From Oscillospiraceae bacterium (GTDB lineage Bacteria > Bacillota > Clostridia > Oscillospirales > CAG-272): DNA of 64,000 nt. The notes below the pieces were generated by a model that saw nothing but the letters and a program-made list of their open reading frames with translations, did not search any database and had not been told where the DNA came from. Positions 17,981 through 28,700 of the stretch are shown one piece after another (position 1 is the first letter of the stretch; every line of letters starts with the position of its first letter). The position numbers and the translations under genes were made by a program. Where the stretch lies: assembly GCA_015064255.1 (NCBI GenBank), contig SVSP01000006.1:1-64000 (forward strand), read 5' to 3'.

Positions 17981-18841
17981 TTAGTTATCTTTAGCAAAAT
18001 TTTCTGCTGCGGTAAGAGTATTTTTAAGAAGCATAGTTATTGTCATAGGTCCGACACCGCCGGGAACGGGAGTTATGTATGATGCTATTTCGGAAACACC
18101 TGCAAAATCCACGTCGCCTGTAAGCTTTCCGTCTGCGCGTCTGTTCATTCCGACGTCAATAACAACAGCACCCGGTTTTACCATATCGGCTGTAATAAAA
18201 TCAGCCTTTCCGATAGCAACTACGAGTATATCAGCACGTCTGGTAACCTCTGCAAGATCCTTTGTGCGTGAATGGCAAATTGTAACCGTACCGTTAGCCT
18301 GCAAGAGAAGCATAGCCATAGGCTTACCTACGATATTGCTTCTTCCGACAACCACACATTCTTTCCCGGAAATCTCGATTTCGCTGGCTCTGAGAAGCTC
18401 TATAACACCTGCGGGAGTGCAGGGAAGGAAGCTGTAATTTCCTATCATTATGCGTCCTACGTTTGATTCGTGGAAAGCATCAACGTCCTTTTCGGGAGAA
18501 ATGCGCGCGATAACCTCTTCGCTGTCAAGATGCTTCGGGAGGGGAAGCTGAACAAGTATTCCGTGAACGCTCTCATCCGCATTAAGCTTGTCTATAAGAT
18601 CGTTCAGTTCTTCACGAGTCGTGTTTTCGGGAAGCTCATATACTCTCGAATTAAACCCAACCTGTTCGCATCCGAGCTTTTTGTTGCGGACATATACTTT
18701 GGAAGCAGGGTCTTCGCCTACGATAATTACCGAAAGACCGGGAGCAAATCCGTAAGTTTTCTTGAAATTTTCTGTATCTTCTGCAATTTTTGTTCTACAA
18801 GAAAGGCTTATTGCCTTACCATCAATTATTTTTGCTGCCAT
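17981..18841 (-). CDS. folD: Bifunctional methylenetetrahydrofolate dehydrogenase / methenyltetrahydrofolate cyclohydrolase
   Basis: A 286-residue protein of normal FolD length. It has GEDPASKVYVRNKKLGCE with the catalytic Lys near 56, LVQLPLP near 95 with the substrate-binding loop, the NADP-binding VVGRSNIVGKP near 165, and the C-terminal PVPGGVGPMT signature. It interconverts 5,10-methylene-, methenyl- and 10-formyl-tetrahydrofolate in the cytoplasm for one-carbon metabolism. AAAGGAAC lies seven bases before the ATG. It is sandwiched between lgt and the acetyltransferase. Confidence 0.97.
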   Translation of the reverse strand: MAAKIIDGKAISLSCRTKIAEDTENFKKTYGFAPGLSVIIVGEDPASKVYVRNKKLGCEQVGFNSRVYELPENTTREELNDLIDKLNADESVHGILVQLPLPKHLDSEEVIARISPEKDVDAFHESNVGRIMIGNYSFLPCTPAGVIELLRASEIEISGKECVVVGRSNIVGKPMAMLLLQANGTVTICHSRTKDLAEVTRRADILVVAIGKADFITADMVKPGAVVIDVGMNRRADGKLTGDVDFAGVSEIASYITPVPGGVGPMTITMLLKNTLTAAENFAKDN

Positions 18842-18865
18842 TTTGATGTTCCTTTCGATAACAAG

Positions 18866-19993
18866 TTATTCATTTGTGGGTTCTTCGGTTTCGGAAGAGC
18901 TTTCTTCTGACTTTTCTTCGGTCAGATCTTCACCGTCATTATTTTCTTCTGTTTTTGTATTTTCTTCTGTAACTTCTTCTGTTTCTTCGTCGGAAGCTTC
19001 ATCTGCCTCTATATTTTCGGGAGAAATATCCAAAACATTTTCTTCCGATTTTTCTTCGTTCTTTTTGTAAAGCATATTAACATCGTAGTCGTAATCGGAA
19101 TCTTTTCCGTCTTCAACTTCGTAAGGAATATACTTGGGAGATTCTGCTGTGTAAATACATCTTACGACGTGACGCTTACGGTTCTTTATAAACAGCACTA
19201 TAATAAGTACAAGGCTTACAACAAAGAGCGCAAAAGCAAGAAGCTGCGATACTCTGAACTGTCCGATATAAAGGCTGTCCTGTCTGAGTCCTTCGATAAA
19301 CATACGTCCGAATCCGTACCAGGATACTGCCATAAGGAATATCTGTCCGTCGAATTTGCGTTTCTTGAACAGGATAGAAAGAATGATACAGCCCAAAAGA
19401 TTCCAAAGCGACTCGTAAAGGAATGTAGGGTGAACGTATATAGCCGTACCCGATTCATAAGAGAGCTTCATACGACAGAATATGTCGGTTTCAGCGCCGT
19501 AGGCTTCCATATTGAAGAAGTTGCCCCAACGTCCCATAGACTGAGCAAGAAGCACACCGGGGAATCCGCAGTCAAGAAGAGTAAGCACGTGCATCTTCTT
19601 GATTTTGAGCGCAATAACTATTCCAACAACACCGAATATAAGACCGCCATATATTGCAAGACCGCCGTTCCATACGGCTATAAAATCAATAAACTCGCTG
19701 TAATTACTCGGATTTTTCAGATAATCGAAGAAAACGTAGTAAACACGCGCTCCGATAACACCGGGTATAACGGCGCAGAGCGTAAGGTCGATAAGGTCGT
19801 CAAAGATCAGACCGTGGCGTTTTGCGTGCAGATATGTATATATGAATGCGGCAATAATTCCGCTGACTATTATTATAGCGTACCATCTTATTTCAAGGTT
19901 TCCTAGTTCAAGCGCAACACTGTCAACGTGAAAATCCTTGATTCCGAGATCGGGAAATCCAATATAATAATAGAGAAGTGCAAGTGGTGACAT
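18866..19993 (-). CDS. lgt: Prolipoprotein diacylglyceryl transferase with acidic C-terminal tail
   Basis: Residues 1-275 are a seven-helix Lgt: EIRWYAI near 35, AVWNGGLAIYGG near 107, the signature GRWGNFFNMEAYG near 155, HPTFLYES near 187 and GFGRMFIEGLRQDS near 228. It moves a diacylglyceryl group from phosphatidylglycerol to the lipobox Cys of prolipoproteins, and would serve the four lipoproteins at the start of the window. Unusual is a tail of about 95 residues after the last helix, very rich in Glu, Ser and Thr, probably disordered and cytoplasmic. The signature has Trp-Gly in place of the usual Ile-Gly. A hairpin separates the Shine-Dalgarno from the ATG. Confidence 0.94.
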   Translation of the reverse strand: MSPLALLYYYIGFPDLGIKDFHVDSVALELGNLEIRWYAIIIVSGIIAAFIYTYLHAKRHGLIFDDLIDLTLCAVIPGVIGARVYYVFFDYLKNPSNYSEFIDFIAVWNGGLAIYGGLIFGVVGIVIALKIKKMHVLTLLDCGFPGVLLAQSMGRWGNFFNMEAYGAETDIFCRMKLSYESGTAIYVHPTFLYESLWNLLGCIILSILFKKRKFDGQIFLMAVSWYGFGRMFIEGLRQDSLYIGQFRVSQLLAFALFVVSLVLIIVLFIKNRKRHVVRCIYTAESPKYIPYEVEDGKDSDYDYDVNMLYKKNEEKSEENVLDISPENIEADEASDEETEEVTEENTKTEENNDGEDLTEEKSEESSSETEEPTNE

Positions 19994-20004
19994 TTTCTGT
20001 GTGA

Positions 20005-20030
20005 TTCCGATATGATCGGAACGTCCTCCT
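20005..20030 (-). promoter_or_regulatory. Hairpin between Shine-Dalgarno and lgt start
   Basis: AGGAGG on the minus strand (20025-20030) is 31 bases from the lgt ATG (19993). Between them lies a perfect inverted repeat TTCCGAT/ATCGGAA (20005-20011 with 20015-20021). Folding it out reduces the spacing to about 14. It may control translation of lgt. Confidence 0.4.
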
Positions 20031-20038
20031 TTTTTTAT

Positions 20039-21340
20039 TTAATTCTCCTTGGGCAAAATCGTAGCGAGAGTATAATACTTTTCGTCGAACATCTCTCTGA
20101 GCGCGCTGTTTACGTCATCGAGAGTTATCTTCTCGAACATCTCAATATAATCGAAAATATCGTAATCTTCCATTATGAAAGAGAGAAATTCGTTTGCAAT
20201 ACTTCCGACGGAATCAAATATTCCGATAAGCGCACCGTAAGATGAACGAAGGACGCGGGTAAACGTTTCATCGTCAATTCCTGTCTTCTTCATTTCTTCT
20301 ACGTACTTTTTAAAGCGATCAAATACTTCTTCGGGATTTTCAGATTCGCCCGAAAGCTCGATAAACGAGAATGCGCGGTTATGATCGGAGTAAGATGAAA
20401 GCGGATTTCTTATAACGCCTTCTTCATAAAGTGAAACGGAAAAGGGCGAACTCTGTCCGAAAAGACATTCTGTAAGAGTTTCGACCACAACGCGTTTTCT
20501 GAGGCGCTCTGCGGCGGTTTCGGATATCATAATATCTTTTACTCCGATAGAGAATATCGGCTTTGAAACCTGCATTTTTCGCGTGAAGCGGTCGGATACG
20601 ACCTCTTCACATTCTTCAGTCTTTGACCATATGCTTTCAATATCAACCTCTGGGGCATCCTTAAGTATACTGTCGCAGACCGATATAACGTCGTTCACGT
20701 CAATATCTCCGCAAACGCAAAGAGCCATATTGTTAAGATTATAGAACGTGTTGTAGCATTTGTACAGTATTTCGGGAGTTATATGGGAAATAGATTTTAC
20801 CGTTCCGACGATTTCTGTGCGCACGTTATTTGAAGCATACATAGCTTTAAGCATACCGAAGAAGAGGGCATTGTGTACGTTATCCTCGTACATACGGATT
20901 TCCTGACCGATGATTCCTTGCTCCTTGGCAACGTTTTCATCGGTAAAATAGGGAGAAGTAACGCCTTTCAAAAGGATTTCAAGCGATTCCTTGAAATTTT
21001 CGGTACACGAGAAGAGATACATCGTGTGCATAAAAGAAGTGTACGCATTTGCTGAAGCACCTGTTCTTGCAAACTTCTCAAACAGATCCTCTCCGTCTTC
21101 ATTTTCAAACATCTTATGCTCAAGGAAATGCGCGATTCCGTCGGGCACGTTTACAAATTCGCTGTTCTTGTCGATGCGAAAGCAGTTATCTATCGAGCCG
21201 TACTTAGTACCGAAAAGAGCATACGCACTTGTAAGTTCTTTCGGGAAAATATATACGGCAAGTCCGCTTTTATGTTTGAAATAATAATATTTTTCTCCGA
21301 GTTTTTTATTTTCACGGATCTTAAAATCATTTACGGTCAT
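20039..21340 (-). CDS. M16-family zinc peptidase, active member (YmfH-like)
   Basis: ATG at 21340 is preferred over an upstream in-frame GTG (21358) because AAAGGG lies nine bases before it. The 433-residue protein has the inverted zinc motif HFLEH near 80 with the surrounding GIAHFLEHKMFE, and the downstream EQGIIGQEIRMYED near 145 supplies the third ligand Glu. It is an insulinase-type peptidase of the YmfH group found in Firmicutes, cytoplasmic by lack of a signal peptide. The upstream gene encodes a relative without the zinc motif and ends 15 bases before this start; such pairs usually form a heterodimer. Confidence 0.9.
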   Translation of the reverse strand: MTVNDFKIRENKKLGEKYYYFKHKSGLAVYIFPKELTSAYALFGTKYGSIDNCFRIDKNSEFVNVPDGIAHFLEHKMFENEDGEDLFEKFARTGASANAYTSFMHTMYLFSCTENFKESLEILLKGVTSPYFTDENVAKEQGIIGQEIRMYEDNVHNALFFGMLKAMYASNNVRTEIVGTVKSISHITPEILYKCYNTFYNLNNMALCVCGDIDVNDVISVCDSILKDAPEVDIESIWSKTEECEEVVSDRFTRKMQVSKPIFSIGVKDIMISETAAERLRKRVVVETLTECLFGQSSPFSVSLYEEGVIRNPLSSYSDHNRAFSFIELSGESENPEEVFDRFKKYVEEMKKTGIDDETFTRVLRSSYGALIGIFDSVGSIANEFLSFIMEDYDIFDYIEMFEKITLDDVNSALREMFDEKYYTLATILPKEN

Positions 21341-21354
21341 ATTATCAAACCCTT

Positions 21355-22683
21355 TCACTCATCATCTTCTTCGTCCTCATCGACACCTTCAGGAGAAAGC
21401 GTTCCCTTAAGGAAGTAAACCGTATCGACAGAAAGTCTTGAAGCCGACTCGACAAGCTCTTCTTTGGTAACAGAAAGAATTTTTTCTGCGACTTCTTCGG
21501 GTGAGTCGTTTCTGTCTGCGAAAGACCTTGTCAAATACCAAGAAACAAGTCCCGAGGGGCTGTCGGTAAGCTCTCTGTACGCATTTACAAGTGATTTTTT
21601 TGCGCTGTCTATCTCAAAATCGGATATATTGCCATTCTTAAGAAATTCAAGCTGTTCTAAAACAGCGTTTTTAGCCTTTTCAAAATTATCTACTTCAATA
21701 CCGCTTGCTATCGTCATAATACCTTTAAGTGCGTTAGGACGCGAGCTGCAATAGTAGCAAAGGCTCATTTTTTCACGCACGTTCATAAAGAGCTTGCTTG
21801 TAGGAGAAGATCCGAGAATCGAATTAAGCAACGCAAAAACGTGATAATCTTCGTCACTGAGTGCATATCCGCTGCGCAGACCTATTGCGAGCTTACCCTG
21901 TGCCACAGGTTGTTCCTCGATAACCGTTTTGATTTCCGAAGGTGCGCTTCTTCTTATTTCGGTCTCGATCTTTACAGAAGCGGAAGTATCAAAATTTCTG
22001 AAAATTTCTTTAAATTTCGATATAAGCAGAGAAGCGTCCGCACTTCCGGCGTAGTAAATATCAACAGCGGTACCTCCGGGAAGCTTTGTATAGTACTCGT
22101 AAAGTTCTTTCGCATTGACAGACGAAACGCTCTCGATGGTTCCACTCGGTGAAACAGAGAAGCGTTCGTCTGCACACATAATTTCTTCACAGCGCCTTAC
22201 CGAATAAGAAGCGGGATTGTTTATACAAGCCTTAATTCTGCCGCACAGCTTTGTTTTTTCGCTCTCTACGATAGATTCATAAAACGTGCCTTTTTCGTCA
22301 ATAAGCGGATTTTTCAGAAGCTCCGATATAAGGTCAACAATCTCACCTAAAATATCGGTATCGTCAAATGCGTAGCGGTTTTCCGGAAAAGAAGAATACA
22401 GTCCGAATATATGAGCTTCACCCATAAGCATATTTACAGGATCGATAGACGCCCCGTATAAAGACTGAAGCTTTGTATTAAGTGCCGTCATCGTGGGATA
22501 CTTTTTGCACACACGAGTCAAAATTTCAGGAATAAGTGCATTCTTCGGAGCCTCTTTTTCATCGGCAGGGCGAGAAAAATAGACCGAAAGATATGAGATC
22601 TTGAATTTTTCACTCGGTATCACATTCAAAGTAACCGACGGATATAAGTTAATTCTTTTTATATTATTCAAATCCCGATTCAC
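21355..22683 (-). CDS. M16-family peptidase-like protein, inactive partner (YmfF-like)
   Basis: A 442-residue M16-fold protein in which the HxxEH motif is absent: at the matching place it reads PKNALIPEILTRVCKKYP. The rest keeps the family features, including LQSLYGASID near 68, the hinge region and an ARG-rich substrate loop region LFMNVREKMSLCYY near 310. The C-terminus is acidic (DEDEEDDE). It probably pairs with the active peptidase encoded next, forming the closed chamber that binds peptides. The start is uncertain: GTG at 22683 is used, but GAAAG is only three bases away, and TTG at 22671 is an alternative. Confidence 0.85.
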   Translation of the reverse strand: MNRDLNNIKRINLYPSVTLNVIPSEKFKISYLSVYFSRPADEKEAPKNALIPEILTRVCKKYPTMTALNTKLQSLYGASIDPVNMLMGEAHIFGLYSSFPENRYAFDDTDILGEIVDLISELLKNPLIDEKGTFYESIVESEKTKLCGRIKACINNPASYSVRRCEEIMCADERFSVSPSGTIESVSSVNAKELYEYYTKLPGGTAVDIYYAGSADASLLISKFKEIFRNFDTSASVKIETEIRRSAPSEIKTVIEEQPVAQGKLAIGLRSGYALSDEDYHVFALLNSILGSSPTSKLFMNVREKMSLCYYCSSRPNALKGIMTIASGIEVDNFEKAKNAVLEQLEFLKNGNISDFEIDSAKKSLVNAYRELTDSPSGLVSWYLTRSFADRNDSPEEVAEKILSVTKEELVESASRLSVDTVYFLKGTLSPEGVDEDEEDDE

Positions 22684-22739
22684 CGTCTTTCAAAAGATTT
22701 ATTAACTATTATAACATATCTTTTAATGATTTTCAACCG

Positions 22740-25700
22740 TTATTTATTGCAAAAACCTCTGTCATCGAAAAAAATTTCCTTTTCCGTATAAATTTTCTTG
22801 CCGTTGCAATACACCTCTGCTATTTGTGAATCTGTATCAAGCCTTGCACTCAGTTCGTAGCACTTTCCGCCCCGTAATACCTTAAGATCAAAACTGTCGA
22901 ATTTTTCGGAAAGATGCGGAGAAATAATAAAGCTTTCACCGTTTTTCTCGTTATATCCAAGCAGCTTGTTTATAACTATCCGTACAAACCACGATGCTGA
23001 TCCCGTATATAAGCTCCATCCGCCTCTGCCGAGGTGTTGCGAGTTTGAATATACGTCTCCGCAAAGCGCGTAAGGCTCTGTTTTATATTTTAATGCCGAA
23101 GATTCTTCGATCGAGCGAACGACAGGATTTATATCAGAGAGCATTTCATAGGCTTTTTCGTTCTCGCTGACAGAAAGAAGTCCCCATACCGCCCAAACAG
23201 CCGCGTGCGTATATTGACCGCCGTTTTCTCTGAATCCGTCACAGTATCTTACAATATACCCGGGATCGTCACCGTTTCCCGAAAACGGGGGAGTAAAGAG
23301 CTTTACAATAGAATTTTCTCTGTCCCAAAGCTTTTCACACGCGAGAAGAATTGCATTTTTTGCACGTAAACCGTCACTGCCCGATATAGCGGCAAATGCC
23401 TGCGGGAGAAAATCAATTTCACATTCTTTGTCGCCGCGCGCACCCAGCTTTTTACCGTTATCGTAGAAGCCTCTCAAATATCTGTCGCCGTCAAAGGCTT
23501 CGTTTTCAAGGGTATCATAAAGTTCAGACGCTATCTCGCTGTATTTTTTTGCCCCTTCAAGGTCGCCGTAATTCTTACAAATTATCGTAAATTCGGAAAG
23601 TATCATACGCATAAACTGTGCAAGCCAGACCGACTCGCCCGCACCCTTGTGTCCCACGCGGTCAAAACCGTCGTTCCAATCGCAGTTTCCTATAAGAGGC
23701 AGTCCGTGTTTGCCGAAGCGCAGTGCGCGCTCTATAGCCCTTATACAGTGATTGTAAAGGCTCTCTCTGTATTTTGAGCGCACAGGTCGCTCGTAGCGGG
23801 TAAGCTCGCCGTCCTCAAGCTCTTTTGACTCGATATATCTTATATTTGCATCAAGAACAGAATAATCTCCCGTAACCTTGAGATATTCCGAAACAGCATA
23901 AGGAAGCCACAAAAGATCATCTGAACATCTTGAACGCAGTCCTGCGTGCCATTTTTCTCCGCTTGTATCAGAGTTATGCCACCAATGCTGTACGTCGCCC
24001 TCCGTATATTGATGCGCGGCGGCGCGGAATATCTGGTATTTACAGAAACGAGGATCATAAATAAGCGAAGCAAGGCAGTCCTGAAGCTGATCTCTGAATC
24101 CGTAAGCACCGCTTGACTGATAAAAGCCTGTGCGTCCGAAAAGCCGCGCCGTGAACGTCTGATACGGAATATAATAATTTATCGCCCTGTCAAGTGCTCT
24201 GTCAGTGCTTTTTATCTGAATTCTACCGAAAAGATTTTTATAAAAATCTTCGTACTCCTTAAAACCGATTTCAAAATCCTCGGGCATAGAATATTTCTCT
24301 TTGATATGATAATACGCGCGGTCGGAAATACTCGGAAAAACACCTAAAATGAAAGCGTATTTCTTCGAAATTTCACCTTTTTCCTCTTTTTCTTCAAATT
24401 CATACGACGTAAGAAAAACCGTATGATCCGACAAATGTGTGTCATATCTTCGTCTGAAAAATTCGGTATCTCCGTCTTTTTTGCGTATTATCAGATTAGG
24501 CGGACAAACATTTTCTCCGATAACCGGATCAATAACGTAGATAATATCTCCGAGATTATTGAGATTCCCGCTGACCTTAGTTAAAAGCAGCTTGACGGGA
24601 AGCTTTTTATCGACACCGACCTTGACGGTAATACTAACACCTTCAATTTCACTTTTGTAAACCACACATCCGTATTCAAATTCGCAGAAATATGACGATG
24701 CGATAACGTCGTATTTCTTACCTTGCGCGGTAACAAGTATAAGGCGCTCACCGCAAATATCCTGTCTGTACGAAGAAAAATAAGGAGTAAGTCTCTTTTC
24801 CTTTGAGTTTGCAAACCAAGTGAATCCGAGCGAATTTTGCGTTATAAGCGTACCGAAAACTCGGTTTGAGTATATATACGACCATACGAGATCCACACGC
24901 TCCTTGTCAACAAGAAAACCGTTATCATTAAATACTCCGCCGTAAACCCGAAGATCATTTTTGTCTTCGATTTCACTTTTCTTGTACGGCTTTTTAACTG
25001 TTTCGACATCGTCGGCAACTCTGAGAGAGCACTTCATAACCGTATGGAAAATATCTTCGAGTGAGGAATCCTTTTCAAGACGTATAAAAAGCGCGCTCAC
25101 CGAAGAAAAGAGATCTTCGAGAGATGATGTGTCACTTATGGCAAAAACTCCGCCGTAACGGCAAAAAAGCTCTTTTGAAGTGCACTCTGATATTATATCC
25201 GAAAGGGTATTTCGGTTACTGCTGTTATATCCGTCGGATTCGGTAACGATAAACACAAGATCACTTAACTTACCTCTCATTCTGCATAGCTTATGAATAC
25301 GGATAAGTGTACTTGCGATCTTCTTGCACATAGGAGAAATCTCACTTGGTAAAACAACGCAAACGATAGGAATATCTCCCGAAATGCCGTGTGCCCAAAG
25401 AGAATTTTTCTCGTATTTTTTATCACTTACTTTGCAGTTGTTGGGATGAAAATAAAGGGATGCCAGATACTGATCGGCGTATTTAAGATATCCGGGTGAA
25501 ATATTTACTTTCGCGAGTCTGCTTTGCGAAAGAGAATACATAGACGATGCAAAAAAACTGCTTACATCCTTGCCCGTATTCTTTCTTACAAGGGTATATT
25601 TTCTTAAAATATCCTCGTATGAATTTCCGTAGGCTATAACAAACTCGCACGAATATCTGTCAGAATATTTTATATTATCACCCTTAAGAATGCAGTAAGG

Positions 25701-28700
25701 CGATATGCACGCACCCGTACGTAAAGGAAACTTTTTAAATATAAGCTCCTTTATATCGTCGGCTGTATAATTAAGCGGAAGTATATCGCTTCGAGTATCA
25801 AACTCCTTTTTGAGAGGGTAATTTTCAAGCGATATGCCAAGCCATTTATCGTCTTTTCCACTTTTTGAACGCGAGTGATAAATAAGAACGTCATAGTCGT
25901 TATTGTAAAACGCTTCTACCGATAAAGAATCATAAAACGGATGTGAAATCCTGTCCTGTGCTTTCGTAAGAACAACTTCAAATGCTAACATAGGTGTGAA
26001 CTCTGAAAATTTGCCGCTGACGTCAAGCTTGGCACAAAAAATATCTTCGTCACGCATTAAAGTCAGCATCAAAGTTCCCGATACCTTTTCACCGTTTACC
26101 GTTCTTTGATTTTTGAATACTATTTTCGTTCCCGAATAGTGCATACTGTCGGGAATAAACTGCAAAGCTTCACCGTCCACAGAATAAAACACCTGCAAGC
26201 CGTTTATCACAGAGTACATATCACGAATATCAAAAGGATCTCTCGTTATCAGGATATCCTTGCGTGCAAGCATAATATGTCCCGCGTCTGATGCGGTCAA
26301 AGATGCGGTGTTTGACGAAATCATACACACAGACGGTATATTTCCGCTTTTGGAAGCACTTTTAAATGTTTTATCGATATTCTGATAGGCGCGAGAAATA
26401 TAATCGGGAATTTGTGCAGGTCTGTTTTTGGATATTCCCGCATCTGTCGGTATAGCTTCGCACAGAAGCTCTCTTACAGATGACATCTCGGGATTTCTCA
26501 TAAATCTCTTTACAAAAATATTGTCAAAACAGAGATTTACCGCAGAAATTATACTCATTCCCATATGATGTGACATATAGCTTTTTACTATTTCGGGAGA
26601 AATGCCTACTCTTGACACGGTAAAGTCGAGTGCTTCATAAAATCCGTGTTTACCGTAAGCACCAAAATTGTAAAGCTTTTCAAGATTTTTGACAGCCGCT
26701 TTTTCGGCTACTTGAAGACAGAGAAAAGATGCATACGGCGCTATAACTTTTTCTTTTCCGATTATCGGGTCAAGCGCAAGACGTGAAACTCCGTTTGCGC
26801 GATACTGATAATTCATCGCAAAATCAAAAGCATAATATCCGCTTTCCGAAATTCCCCAAAAGCCTTTTATGCGGTTTTCAATCTGAGCGTTTGCCGCAAA
26901 AGCAAGAGCCTCTCCTGAAAGAGAATTTGCGTAAGAGGGAAGAAAGAGATGAGGCATAAAATATTCAAACATACTGCCCGACCAGGAAGCAACCCCCACG
27001 TATCCTTTATTGCCTATTATAGGCCGTCCGAGGCGTTGCCACGCTTTTGCGGGGATCTGTCCGTTTGCTATGGCGTAGTAGTATGTCGAACGTGACTCAC
27101 TCATATAAAGGTCATAGCAGTTTTCATCGGATACTTCACCTGAAGCATCCATACCGATATAAAAAAGCTTACGTTTTTTAGAATAGAGCAGGCTGAAATC
27201 TGTAGAATACGCAATATTTCTGATTTTTTCCTTTATACCCGAAAGTCGTGGCTCATCTTTTTCGTAATCGCTTATACCTTCAATAAGAGTTATAAGAGAT
27301 ATCACAAAATTTCCGCTGTCAACAGTGGAAATATACGGTGTACCGAGAACGGTCAGCTTCTCTGTGTCATACCAGTTATATAGATGTCCGTGCTTTTTAG
27401 GGAGATTTTCTATAGTTGACAGGGTGTTTTCAAGCTTTGTATAGAGGGTGCCCGTATCTATAAAACCGCAATCGCAAGCGGCAAGAGCAGATACGAGATA
27501 CATTCCTATATTAGTGGGAGAAGTACGGTGTGCAACTGCAAATACAGGGTATTCCTGTACGTTATCGGGCGGCAGATAGTTTTCCTCTTCGGTAACGTAC
27601 AAATCAAAATAGCTCCACATATCTTTCACCCAAGTGAGCAGCTTTTCTTTATCCGATACTGAGCGTTCATGGCGGTAAGATATATCAAGTGAGAGCAGCA
27701 AGAGCATAACAGGCAGAAAACTCCACAAAAGTCCCATACATTTAAGAAGAGGACTGTGAGCAAAAACAAGAGTTACAAATCCGCAGGCATACGAAAGTAC
27801 GCTCCACGATATCTGTGCAAAAAATCCGCCGCGCGATTCAAACGAAGATACCGTCCATTCAAGTGTGTGCTTGTGCGTGATACGCGAGCGCACAAATCCT
27901 TTTATAAGCGCATCACCCGATACGAATACGTAGCCGAATACTGACGATATTCCGAAAAAGAGCTCCCACAGTGCGCTTCCGACGGTCGGTATGACCTGTG
28001 AGAAAAATCTTCGGTTTATTCCTTTAAGCGATGAGAAAACGGCACGAAGCGGAGGTAATATCAAATAAGAAATAGCTGCCAGAAGCAAAATATCCTGTGT
28101 TTTTGGATATATCAGAGAGATCATTATAAGGATTCCGGCAAAAACGGGAACAATGGCTCTTCTTACGTTATCAAGTATAAAAAACTTCGAAATCCCCGAT
28201 ACAGGATTCTTTTCGCGTTTTCCCGATTTGTTATATACGTATCTCTTTGCATAAAGACTCGACTGTATATCTCCGCGTATCCATCTGTGAAGACGTTTGA
28301 AAAATGACGACGGAGTCGATGGATGCGAATCACTCAGTATTACGTCTGCAAGTATTCCGCAACGCAGGCGTGAGCCTTCAAGCAGGTCGTGGCTCAGTAT
28401 TAATTCGTCTTTAAATGCATTCGGTATAAGTTCAACGTAAGCATCCACGTCAAAAATACCTTTACCGCAAAAGATACCCTCGCCGAAAAGCGATTGATAC
28501 AGGTCATACGATGCGCTCTGATAGGGAATAATACCGCCGCGTGACATAAGAGATGAAAAATAACTCTTTCCCGCAGAAGCAAGAGAAGTTCTCATATGAG
28601 GCTGCATAATAGCATATCCCGAAACAACTCTTCCGTTTTTTATTACCGGCTTGTTGCTCGGATGAAGCATAGCAGACACCATATCAAGTACAGCACGGCT

